A stretch of DNA of 64,000 nucleotides. Source: Deminuibacter soli (GTDB taxonomy: Bacteria; Bacteroidota; Bacteroidia; Chitinophagales; Chitinophagaceae). This document shows positions 53,738-62,103 of the stretch, piece by piece (position 1 is the stretch's first letter; each line of letters opens with the position of its first letter). The notes under the pieces were generated by a model. It did not search any database. It was not told the DNA's origin and saw only the letters and a list, made by a program, of their open reading frames with translations. The position numbers were made by a program, and so were the translations under genes. Location: assembly GCF_003412455.1 (NCBI RefSeq), contig NZ_QTJU01000001.1, positions 310,001-374,000 of the forward strand, written 5' to 3'.

Positions 53738-53954
53738 TTTCTATGATTATTGTAGTGTGCAGGATCTGTATATTACAAATTATCAACGATTTCTGTTGTC
53801 ATGAAATTAAAAACTAACCGCTTTTGCTCCGCACCTTTTACCGTAACTGCCTGCCTAATTTACCCTGCCTGCCTAATTTCTCCTCCACCTAACTGCAAAC
53901 ATGTACTATTATTAAACTATATCCTTAAATTCCTAAAACAAAACCAAGCGGTCA

Positions 53955-55385
53955 ATGAGAATCCTTTTATTCTTTGCCACAGTATGCATAAGCCTGATGG
54001 CTTCAGGGCAAACAGTTGAAGAAACATACCCTCAAACACTCTGGAGCCAGAATGATACTTTTATCATGAAACATAAAGGCCTTTCCACACCATTTTATTT
54101 TACTGCCAGCAGAAAAGACAACCGCAGTCCGGGAACAGATGCGGCTATTGATGAATACGCAACTATTTATTACGGGCACGACAGTCTGCGGCTCAACTAT
54201 AACAACAGAATTCCGTATGCGCACATCATCTATCTTCATTTTGCATCACCCAAGGGAAAGACAACATTCCGTTTTCATTTCAATGAGGTCGCGGGCTATT
54301 TCCCTGATGATTATATTAAAAAAAACAGCAACAACGTTCAATATGATATTCCGGAACCTTATGAGTTGGCGAATATTATCTGGACACTTTCACCAAGCGG
54401 GGAAAGAGCCCAGGATTTGAATAAAGCGAGTGACTACTATAAACAGGTCGTGGCTTATTTCAAGCCTTATAAAAATCATCCCATCTTTAAAAAGCTGGAT
54501 TTCCCTGACAGCTTGTATGCCGTTAAATATTACGACTTCAGGGAAAACAGTTTTGCTTTTAACATGAAGGATACTGTACCAGGATCAAAGAATATGCAGT
54601 TATTATTCAACGGTCCTTATTACTATGTAAACGGCGATGCTTTAGCTGACAGCAGTTTATTCGGCAACCTGAAGCCGCTTGTGGAAGACTTTGCAGCAAA
54701 GTCGAATTTCCGGCAGTTTTATAAAAGCCATTTAAGTTATTACCGGAAAGAGCTTCAGCGGCAAAAAGAGCTGTTGCCTGTTAAGCAAATGTGGCACTGG
54801 CTGGAAGATCAATTTCCTGCAACGCAATATAATTCTTATCGCATTGTGTCGTCACCACTTATCGGCGGTTCGCACAGCACACAAAATTATGCCAGCCCTT
54901 ACAATGGTAAATGGTTCTCTGAAAGTGTGATGTTTATCTGCGGAACAGACAGGTATGATAAGGTACCGGAGCTGACTGAAAAACAAAAAGAAGGATTGAT
55001 GTCAGGCATTGTATTTACTGAAATAGACCACAACTATATCAATCGCATCAGCAGCAAATACGCCAATCAAATCGATTCTATTTTCGGGCATCGCAGCGTT
55101 TGGGCAAAGAGCGGCAATAGTTCAGAGTTTTACTATAGCGCAATGAGCGTATTTAATGAGTATATGACCCATGCTGTTTTCTGCCTATATATACTGGACA
55201 ATTACGACAAGCAAACTGCGGATCTCGTTATTGACAAGCGCGAGGATTTAATGGTTAATAGGCGCAACTTTATCCGGTTTAAAGAATTTGATAGTGCGCT
55301 TATAAAATTGAGACAGGAAAATAAGGCAGTGAAGGTAGTTGATCTGTACACGGCTATATTGCAATGGTGTGCAAAACAGCTTTGA
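53955..55385 (+). CDS. Exported DUF4932-like protein, possible degenerate metallopeptidase
   Basis: The 476-residue product has a signal peptide (about 1-18, ending ASGQ) and is probably periplasmic or surface-exposed. It resembles DUF4932 proteins of Bacteroidota. Near residue 355 it has FTEIDHNYIN, where the HExxH zinc motif would read HEIDH but the first His is Thr; a second motif FNEYMTHAVF (about 398) could give the third ligand. If the fold is a gluzincin, activity is doubtful. The gene is divergent from hsdM and stands alone. Confidence 0.7.
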   Translation: MRILLFFATVCISLMASGQTVEETYPQTLWSQNDTFIMKHKGLSTPFYFTASRKDNRSPGTDAAIDEYATIYYGHDSLRLNYNNRIPYAHIIYLHFASPKGKTTFRFHFNEVAGYFPDDYIKKNSNNVQYDIPEPYELANIIWTLSPSGERAQDLNKASDYYKQVVAYFKPYKNHPIFKKLDFPDSLYAVKYYDFRENSFAFNMKDTVPGSKNMQLLFNGPYYYVNGDALADSSLFGNLKPLVEDFAAKSNFRQFYKSHLSYYRKELQRQKELLPVKQMWHWLEDQFPATQYNSYRIVSSPLIGGSHSTQNYASPYNGKWFSESVMFICGTDRYDKVPELTEKQKEGLMSGIVFTEIDHNYINRISSKYANQIDSIFGHRSVWAKSGNSSEFYYSAMSVFNEYMTHAVFCLYILDNYDKQTADLVIDKREDLMVNRRNFIRFKEFDSALIKLRQENKAVKVVDLYTAILQWCAKQL

Positions 55386-55641
55386 TCCTCGTTATAAACA
55401 TATATCAGTTCCATTCCCAGATTTTGCCATTAATTAAATAATTCATCATTTTCAATTTCTGGCATGTATTCGTGAATGTACTCACGCAAAAAAACGACGA
55501 CTTTCGCACTTTCGGATCTTTAATTGGGCCGCATCCATATTAATTTCGAAGTGTTGAATTCGATTTCTAGCCTTGCGATTCATACAAAACATTTCTTTTA
55601 ATTATTAAAGAAATTAAAGTATAAAGGAAAGGTCTCAATCT

Positions 55642-57093
55642 TTACGCCCAAAAAGGAACGTAGGCGGCATGTTTTTTTGATGTACTTGTTGCATCTTTTG
55701 GTTTGATTAGGCCAGTTTCCAACGTCTCGTATATGATTCGGGAAGCCATTGGATAGTTGGTTTCTGCAATCACAAATCTTTTTCTTACCGTTTGATTTGT
55801 CATCGTAGAATTACTGACATAAAGCAAACAACAATGTTGGTAACATGCTCTTATCCTATCGTCTTTCTCCATCTTAGTGAGCTGCATGTGTGCATACAGA
55901 GTGACCCGTGTGTAATCCTCTCCGCGCTCAAATTTGGCGGCGGGAAGTTGGAATGCTTCAATTTGGGATACTGCCCGATCAACACCGCTTCCCCTTTCTT
56001 CACATATTTTAAGCCGGCGTAATAGTGATGCCATGCTTTCATTTCTTGACTTGGGAGGTGTATCTATGAACCTGTTAGTGTCGACAAGTGGAACTCCGGG
56101 ATTGGTAATTTCAATTCGATCCGTATAAATTTCAATTAACACACCTGTTCCTAAAATTGAAAAGTCCTGGTGAATTAAAGCATTGGCAACAAACTCTCTT
56201 ATGGCAACCTCCGGATACATTTTAAATTCACGGCGTAGCGCGCTTTCAATCACTTCGTTTGTGGGAAGAAGCCCCATAATATAGGTTATCAAGCCTTCAA
56301 AGCCACTTGCATAACCTCTTTTGCCTTCTATTTCATGGATAGCATGAAGTTTATTAGTACCGTTATATTGGATCACCCTTACTGCCTTACGGGAAAGGTT
56401 CTTAAATGTTACAATATTGCGGGCAAATGTTATTGCGCCTAAATTTGTAATATCCCAGGTGCCATTTTCTGATTCCTTTACAATATCATCACTAGCGAGT
56501 GTTTTCACAATGGCAGTATTGCCATTAGGGAGTGGCCGATTATATAGACGGAAATAGCTGTCAAAATCGATTAAATTGATTACGGTTTCTGTTGTTTGAT
56601 TAGGAAGTGCTATTTGTTCCTCAAATGTTTGCCCTTGGGACAAGGCTATCAAATTTTTCACTTCATTTGGCGACATCTTAACAGTCTGTCCGGCAGAACG
56701 TGTATAACTATCCCATATTGTTTTACCACGCGGGAAAACGGGTTTTGCCAGGTTTTCTGGTATGTGTACGATCAGCACTGGTTGATCCCCGACGAGAAGT
56801 ACAATATGGTCAATTATAACCGTTACTGAAAGGTTATTTCTGGCAATTTGACCTAACTGCTGAATGATTTCATCGATCTGGTTTTTGCTTATGCCTATTG
56901 GAATCCCATCATTATTAATTCCAAATGCTAAGAACCCTCCCTCCGGAATATTTGAAAATGCAGATATATGTTGGGCTAACCGCTCTGTTTTGTTCGAAAG
57001 GCCTGATTTCCAGTCAATTTCATTGAGTTCGCTTGGAACCGGGTGTAAACTTTTGTCTAAGAGGCCAAAGGCCCTATTTTCCCATTTCTTCAT
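55642..57093 (-). CDS. AlbA_2/Schlafen-type ATP-binding regulator
   Basis: The 483-residue product has an N-terminal AlbA_2 (Schlafen-like) nucleic-acid-binding domain (about 20-140): ELNEIDWKSGLSNKTERLAQ, ISAFSNIPEGGFLAFGINND. A histidine-kinase-like ATPase domain follows (about 290-400) with EVAIREFVANALIHQDFSIL, and GTGVLIEIYTDRIEITNPG, with the G-box LKICEERGSGVDRA. The C-terminus is a winged-helix-like part. Such proteins are annotated as putative transcriptional regulators and are frequent in mobile and defence islands. It lies in AT-rich DNA between hsdM/S and tRNA-Ser. Confidence 0.88.
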   Translation of the reverse strand: MKKWENRAFGLLDKSLHPVPSELNEIDWKSGLSNKTERLAQHISAFSNIPEGGFLAFGINNDGIPIGISKNQIDEIIQQLGQIARNNLSVTVIIDHIVLLVGDQPVLIVHIPENLAKPVFPRGKTIWDSYTRSAGQTVKMSPNEVKNLIALSQGQTFEEQIALPNQTTETVINLIDFDSYFRLYNRPLPNGNTAIVKTLASDDIVKESENGTWDITNLGAITFARNIVTFKNLSRKAVRVIQYNGTNKLHAIHEIEGKRGYASGFEGLITYIMGLLPTNEVIESALRREFKMYPEVAIREFVANALIHQDFSILGTGVLIEIYTDRIEITNPGVPLVDTNRFIDTPPKSRNESMASLLRRLKICEERGSGVDRAVSQIEAFQLPAAKFERGEDYTRVTLYAHMQLTKMEKDDRIRACYQHCCLLYVSNSTMTNQTVRKRFVIAETNYPMASRIIYETLETGLIKPKDATSTSKKHAAYVPFWA

Positions 57094-57293
57094 AGCCAGT
57101 TACATAACCATTACATAATTAAATAATTGATAATCAAAGTTTTATTTTGAAAATCAACCAACAGGTGTAATTCCAGTTACATAAAAAAATTGAGTTATTA
57201 ACAAATATGAATAACAGCAAATAACCTGCTTGTTGTTGAACCAAATAAAGGTAAGCCTAAAGACGTTAAAAAGTAGACATTTTCATGACTGGA

Positions 57294-57324
57294 AGCCTAA
57301 GAGGTCTTCACAGTGGCTTAGGCT
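57294..57324. repeat. 8-bp inverted repeat AGCCTAAG / CTTAGGCT
   Basis: Perfect arms enclose 15 bases in the gap between the two island genes. A third related unit, AAGCCTAAAG, lies at 57253-57262. It could be a protein-binding site or the end of a small transcript. Confidence 0.4.
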
Positions 57325-57379
57325 GTACTTCTTAATTTATATAAATGGCACTAGAAAAACAGTTTGCTTTCTCTCCTAT

Positions 57380-58204
57380 TTATCTTTTCTGCTGTGTCGC
57401 AGCTTTTGCTAGTAATCCTATGGAGCCATGTACCATTATGTCATACCACAAGTCCTCACTAAAAATCATTAGTCGACAATGATCGGAGGAGGTATTAGAA
57501 AATGGCTGAACGGCAACTGGGTGCATTTGGTCTACAGAGGTGAATAGCATGAAGCTGAATCTGTCAACAATCAGGCAATACGGATCTTCAGTTTGAGGAG
57601 CCATCAGAACATTAGCTGATTCATCTTTAAATGACCGTGCACTTATCATAGAATATGGGAGAAACATCGAAGGACCTGTAGTTTCAATTATTTTTTGAAA
57701 GTCAGTTCTTGATGTTGCCTTAAATCTCATTAGCTCCTGTCGTAACATATCTTCGATGTCATCAGCTATTTTAAAATTATTGAATAGCCCGTGATTGGAG
57801 ATGCTGGCTCGCCAAAACAACGAGTAGACAAGTAATCTAACAACCAATGGATTTGCAGTGGAACAATCCACAACGTCGAGAAAGGCGTTCTTTGTAAGTT
57901 TATATTCTCCAACACCAACTTTTTGCGGCCAACTGGAGAAAGCCCCACTAACCAATTGTTCCAGCACACTAAGATAATGCTCACATTCCTCGCAGAGAAT
58001 GTAATTTTCTTTGGCCGAATCCTGAATTGTTTTTGGCCTTTTATCCATTGCGGTGTCGCTGCTTATCTCGAATCCCTTTCGAGGTTTACCTCTGGGGCCG
58101 AGAAATCCAGTTGAAATAAACCTGGAATAAATATGCGAATTAGTTTTTGTGGCAGGATTAACTTTGCATGATAAACATGGATCTGTTGGGCTACGTGTGT
58201 TCAT
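57380..58204 (-). CDS. Unrecognised Cys/His protein with HNH-like zinc ribbon
   Basis: I do not recognise the family. The 274-residue product starts MNTRSPTDPCLSCKVNPATK. The N-terminus has CLSC (10-13), then NSHIYSRFISTGF, and after about 45 residues LCEECEHYLS. The C-x2-C ... H-I ... C-x2-C order resembles zinc-ribbon HNH-like proteins of defence islands, where the pattern SHIVPxF is common. No HNN/HNH catalytic core is clear. The rest is helical with no membrane segments. It sits in AT-rich DNA beside tRNA-Ser, 286 bases before the AlbA-type gene. Confidence 0.6.
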   Translation of the reverse strand: MNTRSPTDPCLSCKVNPATKTNSHIYSRFISTGFLGPRGKPRKGFEISSDTAMDKRPKTIQDSAKENYILCEECEHYLSVLEQLVSGAFSSWPQKVGVGEYKLTKNAFLDVVDCSTANPLVVRLLVYSLFWRASISNHGLFNNFKIADDIEDMLRQELMRFKATSRTDFQKIIETTGPSMFLPYSMISARSFKDESANVLMAPQTEDPYCLIVDRFSFMLFTSVDQMHPVAVQPFSNTSSDHCRLMIFSEDLWYDIMVHGSIGLLAKAATQQKR

Positions 58205-58660
58205 GGCTTTAAATAAACATTATCAATATAAACAACAACAACGACATGTCGCAGAGAACACGCTGATGAACGTAAAAAATACTAAATGCTATCTCTGAAA
58301 GCCAAGACCTTTTGCAGTCAGAAAGGTTTCTGTGAATCAGGCTGTAGGGCTTTTAGCTCGGATGGCATTCGGGTGAACATGGAAAAGGCAGAAGTAATAT
58401 TGGATTTCCTTTATCTCGTAGCAAAAACATATAACACGCAAAAAGGACACAATGACTGTCGGGAACTAGAACCCACAAGATGAATCGAACACCCGTATCA
58501 GCAGTCTATTAACGTTTTATTCCAAAACAAATCAGCAGTTGAAAAATCTCTGAGTAAAACTCAAACAACATTTTCGTTAAAAAAACCGGAAGTAATAGGT
58601 TGTAAATCAATATGTTTTGCTCAAAAAAAGGAAACAATCAAAAATGACTATTTCCTTAAG
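58205..58660. other. AT-rich non-coding gap at the tRNA-proximal end of the island
   Basis: No gene was found that I can support. It holds a possible decayed tRNA T-arm (58478-58494) and, at its right end, the tRNA-Ser terminator. A 65-residue open frame at 58286-58483 (plus) has no convincing coding character. Base composition is clearly more AT-rich than the core regions. Confidence 0.4.
58623..58657 (-). terminator. Intrinsic terminator of tRNA-Ser
   Basis: On the minus strand AAGGAAATAGTCA (58645-58657) pairs with TGATTGTTTCCTT (58628-58640), with G-T pairs, around a TTTT loop, and runs into seven T. Confidence 0.8.
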
Positions 58661-58747
58661 CGGAGACGGCGAGATTCGAACTCGCGATACAGTTTCCCGT
58701 ATACACACTTTCCAGGCGTGCTCCTTCAACCACTCGGACACGTCTCC
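58661..58747 (-). tRNA. tRNA-Ser(GGA)
   Basis: The 87-base gene folds as a class II tRNA. The 7-base acceptor stem is GGAGACG/CGTCTCC with discriminator G at 58661. The anticodon arm CACGC-CTGGAAA-GTGTG gives anticodon GGA, which reads UCC/UCU serine codons. A long variable arm and a T-arm GCGAG-TTCGAAT-CTCGC follow. CCA is not encoded. It lies downstream of tatD on the same strand. Its 3' end faces the accessory segment on the left, as expected for an integration site. Confidence 0.96.
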
Positions 58748-58795
58748 GTAATTTGCTTCCCGCCCGGCGGGCCGCAAAAATACAATATTCAGGCA

Positions 58796-59563
58796 TTACT
58801 TGCCGAATATTTTCAAAGCATTTGCTGTGGTTATTTCTGCAATCACTTCAGGCCGCACCTGGTATACATCTGCCAGCTTTTCAGCTACATAGGTCAGGTA
58901 ACTGCTTTCATTGCGTTTGCCCCTGAAAGGTACCGGCGTAAGGTAGGGCGCATCGGTTTCCAGCACCAGGCGTTCGAGGGGTATTTTCTCCAACGCTGCA
59001 GGCAGTCCTGCATTTTTGTAGGTAACCACTCCGCCGATGCCCAAATAAAGGCCAAGGTCAACAATCTGTTTCGCAGATTCATAGCTGCCGCTGAAACAAT
59101 GAAAGATGCCCCGCAAACCCTTTGCAGCAAAGGGTTTCACTGCTTCAATGGTTTCCTGCATGGCGTTGCGTGTATGTATTACAATGGGCAGCTTTCGGTC
59201 GAGCGCCCATTGCATCTGCCGGTCAAAAGCTTCGTATTGCTGGGCAGTGAATGTTTTGTCCCAGTAAAAATCCAGTCCAATCTCACCAATGGCTACAAAC
59301 GGGCGCTTATTGAGCCATTCCTCAACCAATGCCAGCTCTTCGAGGTAGTTTTCTTTTACATAACACGGATGTAATCCCATCATCGCAAAAAATTCTCCCG
59401 GGTGGGCAGCTTCGAGCTCAAGCATCACATTATGACTTTCACTATCTATCGCCGGTAAATAGAACCGGGTAACGCCAATTTTTTTTGCGCGGCTTATTGC
59501 GTCTGCTATATCGTTTTTGAATTCATCTCCATATAAATGACAATGTGTATCTATGATTTCCAT
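58796..59563 (-). CDS. TatD family metal-dependent hydrolase
   Basis: TatD proteins are metal-dependent phosphodiesterases, several with DNase activity, in the cytosol. The 255-residue TIM barrel has the metal motif DTHCHLYGDEF (residues 5-15), IGEIGLDFYWDK (Glu ligand, about 93), IVIHTRNA (about 130), FHCFSGS (about 155) and LVLETDAPYLTPVPFRGKRN (about 205). All metal ligands are present and the length is standard. It is the last protein gene before tRNA-Ser and is read in the same direction. Confidence 0.95.
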   Translation of the reverse strand: MEIIDTHCHLYGDEFKNDIADAISRAKKIGVTRFYLPAIDSESHNVMLELEAAHPGEFFAMMGLHPCYVKENYLEELALVEEWLNKRPFVAIGEIGLDFYWDKTFTAQQYEAFDRQMQWALDRKLPIVIHTRNAMQETIEAVKPFAAKGLRGIFHCFSGSYESAKQIVDLGLYLGIGGVVTYKNAGLPAALEKIPLERLVLETDAPYLTPVPFRGKRNESSYLTYVAEKLADVYQVRPEVIAEITTANALKIFGK

Positions 59564-59723
59564 GCTGCAAAATGCTTTTTTTTAATGAAAAAAAGCAGCA
59601 AAAAACCGTAACTAACCTGTTTTTGCTTAAAATTCAATGCAAATACATTGAAAATATTTATATATAAATTTTGAAGTCACAACATCAACGCTTATTTTTG
59701 ATCAGTTTTCATAGGGTACGGAT

Positions 59724-59753
59724 TAAAAACGGGCTGAGGTCTCCACCTCGGCC
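59724..59753 (-). terminator. Terminator of the polysaccharide deacetylase gene
   Basis: On the minus strand GGCCGAGGT (59745-59753) and ACCTCAGCC (59732-59740) pair with one mismatch around GGAG, followed by CGTTTTTAATC. Confidence 0.75.
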
Positions 59754-59773
59754 TTCATTTTTTTAGTACTTAC

Positions 59774-60427
59774 CTATAAAGATTTGAATTGATAGCCTTG
59801 TTTTTTTAACGCTTCCAGTACGCCTGGCAAAGCATATTGCAAACGGTTCCATGCCTTGGTACTATCATGAAAAACAACAATACTTCCTGGCTCAACATTC
59901 AGCAACACATTCTGCAAACACTGCTCCGGTGAAAGCTTCACATCAAAGTCGCCACTCAAAACACTCCACATAATAATCCTGAAACCATTGGCACCTGCTT
60001 TAACACCTGTGTGTAACCCGCGCACAGCGGCCTTTTGCAGCAATGTTGTCTGGAAACGGGTGATACGGCCATACGGTGGCCTGAACAAATCAGAATCGAT
60101 GTATTTCGCGGCTTCGAGCACATTGCTGAGGTACTGTTTATCGCCGGTCTTCCAGCCGTTTACATGGTTGTGTGTGTGGTTGCCTACCGCATGCCCTTCG
60201 GCAATTACCTGGCGATAGATATCGGGATATGCCACTACATTTTTCCCGATACAGAAAAAAGTACCCTTCGCATTGTATTGTTTCAGCTGTGCTAATACAA
60301 ATGGGGTAGCCTGTTCGTGCGGACCATCATCGAATGTGAGATAGATTGTTTTTTCGTCAGCCGGCATTTTCCAGGTCAGCGAGGCGTACCACTTGCGCAG
60401 CAGCCAGGGAGTTTTAACGAGATACAT
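59774..60427 (-). CDS. Polysaccharide deacetylase (NodB-type)
   Basis: The enzyme should remove N-acetyl groups from a cell-wall or surface polysaccharide. The 217-residue product is a NodB homology domain: IYLTFDDGPHE (about 28, with catalytic Asp and metal Asp), HAVGNHTHNHVNG (about 78, HxxxH metal motif), LFRPPYGRITRF (about 115) and SIVVFHDSTKA (about 180). There is no clear signal peptide, so the location is uncertain; an N-terminal amphipathic stretch (LLRKWYASLTW) might associate with the membrane. It is divergent from gltX with 48 bases between starts. Confidence 0.9.
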   Translation of the reverse strand: MYLVKTPWLLRKWYASLTWKMPADEKTIYLTFDDGPHEQATPFVLAQLKQYNAKGTFFCIGKNVVAYPDIYRQVIAEGHAVGNHTHNHVNGWKTGDKQYLSNVLEAAKYIDSDLFRPPYGRITRFQTTLLQKAAVRGLHTGVKAGANGFRIIMWSVLSGDFDVKLSPEQCLQNVLLNVEPGSIVVFHDSTKAWNRLQYALPGVLEALKKQGYQFKSL

Positions 60428-60436
60428 GCGAGGTTA

Positions 60437-60469
60437 TTTGAATTACAAAGAAACGAACGATTATTTTTG
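60437..60469 (+). promoter_or_regulatory. gltX promoter, full Bacteroidota consensus
   Basis: TTTG (60437-60440), 21 bases, then TATTTTTG (60462-60469) match the consensus in every defined position. The ATG follows six bases after the -7 box, so the mRNA would be leaderless or nearly so. Confidence 0.65.
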
Positions 60470-60475
60470 CACCCT

Positions 60476-62017
60476 ATGAGTAATGCAAAAAAAGTACGTG
60501 TTCGCTTTGCCCCCTCGCCAACCGGCGGTTTACACCTGGGCGGCGTGCGCACCGTGTTGTTCAACTACCTGTTTGCCAAACAACAGGGCGGCGATTTTAT
60601 ACTGCGTATTGAAGATACCGACCAAAGCCGTTTTGTTCCCGGCGCTGAAGAATATATCACTGAAACACTCCGCTGGTGCGGCTTAAACCCGGATGAAAGT
60701 CCTGCACAGGGTGGTCCGTTTGCACCCTACCGCCAGAGTGAGCGCAAAGCCGGTTACCTGCAATATGCAGAACAGCTGGTGCAGCAGGGTAATGCCTATT
60801 ATGCATTTGATACCCCGCAGGAGCTGGAAGATATGCGCAATAACTACAAAACAGCTGAAAATCCATCCCCCCAATACAACCATGCTCTGCGCAGCAAAAT
60901 GCGCAATTCTGTTTCATTGGGTGAGGAAGCGACCAGGGAGCTGCTGGCCAATGGTACGCCTTATGTTATCCGCATTAAGATGCCGGAAAACGAAACCGTG
61001 CATTTAACCGATATGATACGCGGTGAAGTCAGTTTCCAGACTTCACAGGTAGATGATAAAGTATTATTGAAAGCAGACGGGATGCCCACCTATCACCTTG
61101 CTGTTGTGGTAGATGATTACCTGATGCAGATTACACATGCCTTCCGCGGGGAAGAATGGCTGCCTTCCGCACCTGTGCATGTGTTGGTATGGCGTTACCT
61201 GTTTGGTGAAGAAAACATGCCGCAGTGGGCGCATTTGCCGCTTATTCTGAAACCCGATGGCAATGGCAAACTCAGCAAACGCGATGGTGACCGGCTTGGC
61301 TTTCCTGTGTTCGCAATGAACTGGACCGATCCGCGCAGCAATGAGTTTACACAAGGTTTCCGTGAAAGAGGCTTTTTGCCAGAAGCATTCGTGAACATGC
61401 TGGCTGTACTGGGCTGGAATGATGGCAGCGAGCAGGAACTGTTTACGCTGGACGAGCTGGTACAAAAATTCTCGATGGACCGTGTACATAAAGGCGGCGC
61501 CAAATTCAATTATGAAAAGGCGAAATGGTTTAACCAGGAGTGGATTAAGAAACTGCCGGTTGCTGCATACCAGCCATTGGTAAAAGACATACTGCAGCAA
61601 GCAGACATCAACATTGCGGATGATGCATTGTTAACAAAGGTGCTGGAGCTGGTGAAAGACCGCTGCACACTGCTGACCGATTTTGTACAGCAGGCGGGCT
61701 TCTTCTTCAAACAGCCGGAAACCATTGATACGGCTGCCATTAAACCCAAATGGGATGATAAAAAGCAGCTGTTCTTTGTTGAGTTAATCCGCGCCTATGA
61801 ACTGGATGCTTCGTGGGAACACGATGAGCTGGAAAAAATATTCAAGGAGATAGCAGCCGCTCACCAGATAAAACCGGGCGACTTAATGATGCCGCTCCGT
61901 GTGATGCTGGTAGGTGGCAAGTTTGGTCCGGGTGTGTTTGACATTGCTGTGCTGATTGGCCGCGACAACACCATCCGCCGCATTAAACATACACTGCAGC
62001 TGTTGCAGCAGGCATAA
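60476..62017 (+). CDS. gltX: Glutamate--tRNA ligase
   Basis: GltX charges tRNA-Glu. The 513-residue product is a class I synthetase. The HIGH-type motif is RFAPSPTGGLHLGGVRT (about 9-25), and the KMSKS-type motif is GNGKLSKRDGD (about 263). RIEDTDQSRFVPG and the WLPSAPVHVLVWRYLFG region are also typical. A C-terminal anticodon-binding domain follows (about 350-513). The upstream frame to 60317 runs back over the deacetylase gene, so I chose the ATG at 60476 next to the promoter. Confidence 0.97.
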   Translation: MSNAKKVRVRFAPSPTGGLHLGGVRTVLFNYLFAKQQGGDFILRIEDTDQSRFVPGAEEYITETLRWCGLNPDESPAQGGPFAPYRQSERKAGYLQYAEQLVQQGNAYYAFDTPQELEDMRNNYKTAENPSPQYNHALRSKMRNSVSLGEEATRELLANGTPYVIRIKMPENETVHLTDMIRGEVSFQTSQVDDKVLLKADGMPTYHLAVVVDDYLMQITHAFRGEEWLPSAPVHVLVWRYLFGEENMPQWAHLPLILKPDGNGKLSKRDGDRLGFPVFAMNWTDPRSNEFTQGFRERGFLPEAFVNMLAVLGWNDGSEQELFTLDELVQKFSMDRVHKGGAKFNYEKAKWFNQEWIKKLPVAAYQPLVKDILQQADINIADDALLTKVLELVKDRCTLLTDFVQQAGFFFKQPETIDTAAIKPKWDDKKQLFFVELIRAYELDASWEHDELEKIFKEIAAAHQIKPGDLMMPLRVMLVGGKFGPGVFDIAVLIGRDNTIRRIKHTLQLLQQA

Positions 62018-62037
62018 GCTGGCAGCAGTTTTATATG

Positions 62038-62077
62038 AATGGCACCGGTGGTCGAACAGATTGCCGGTGCCATTTTG
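62038..62077 (+). terminator. Intrinsic terminator after gltX
   Basis: AATGGCACCGG (62038-62048) pairs perfectly with CCGGTGCCATT (62064-62074), followed by TTG. The 11-bp stem is GC-rich. Confidence 0.82.
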
Positions 62078-62103
62078 TATATTGGCCAACCAAACCTTTA
62101 TCA

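Noticed and set aside
58286-58483. 65-residue plus-strand frame next to tRNA-Ser
   Set aside because: No recognisable motif, poor coding character, and it runs into the possible T-arm remnant.
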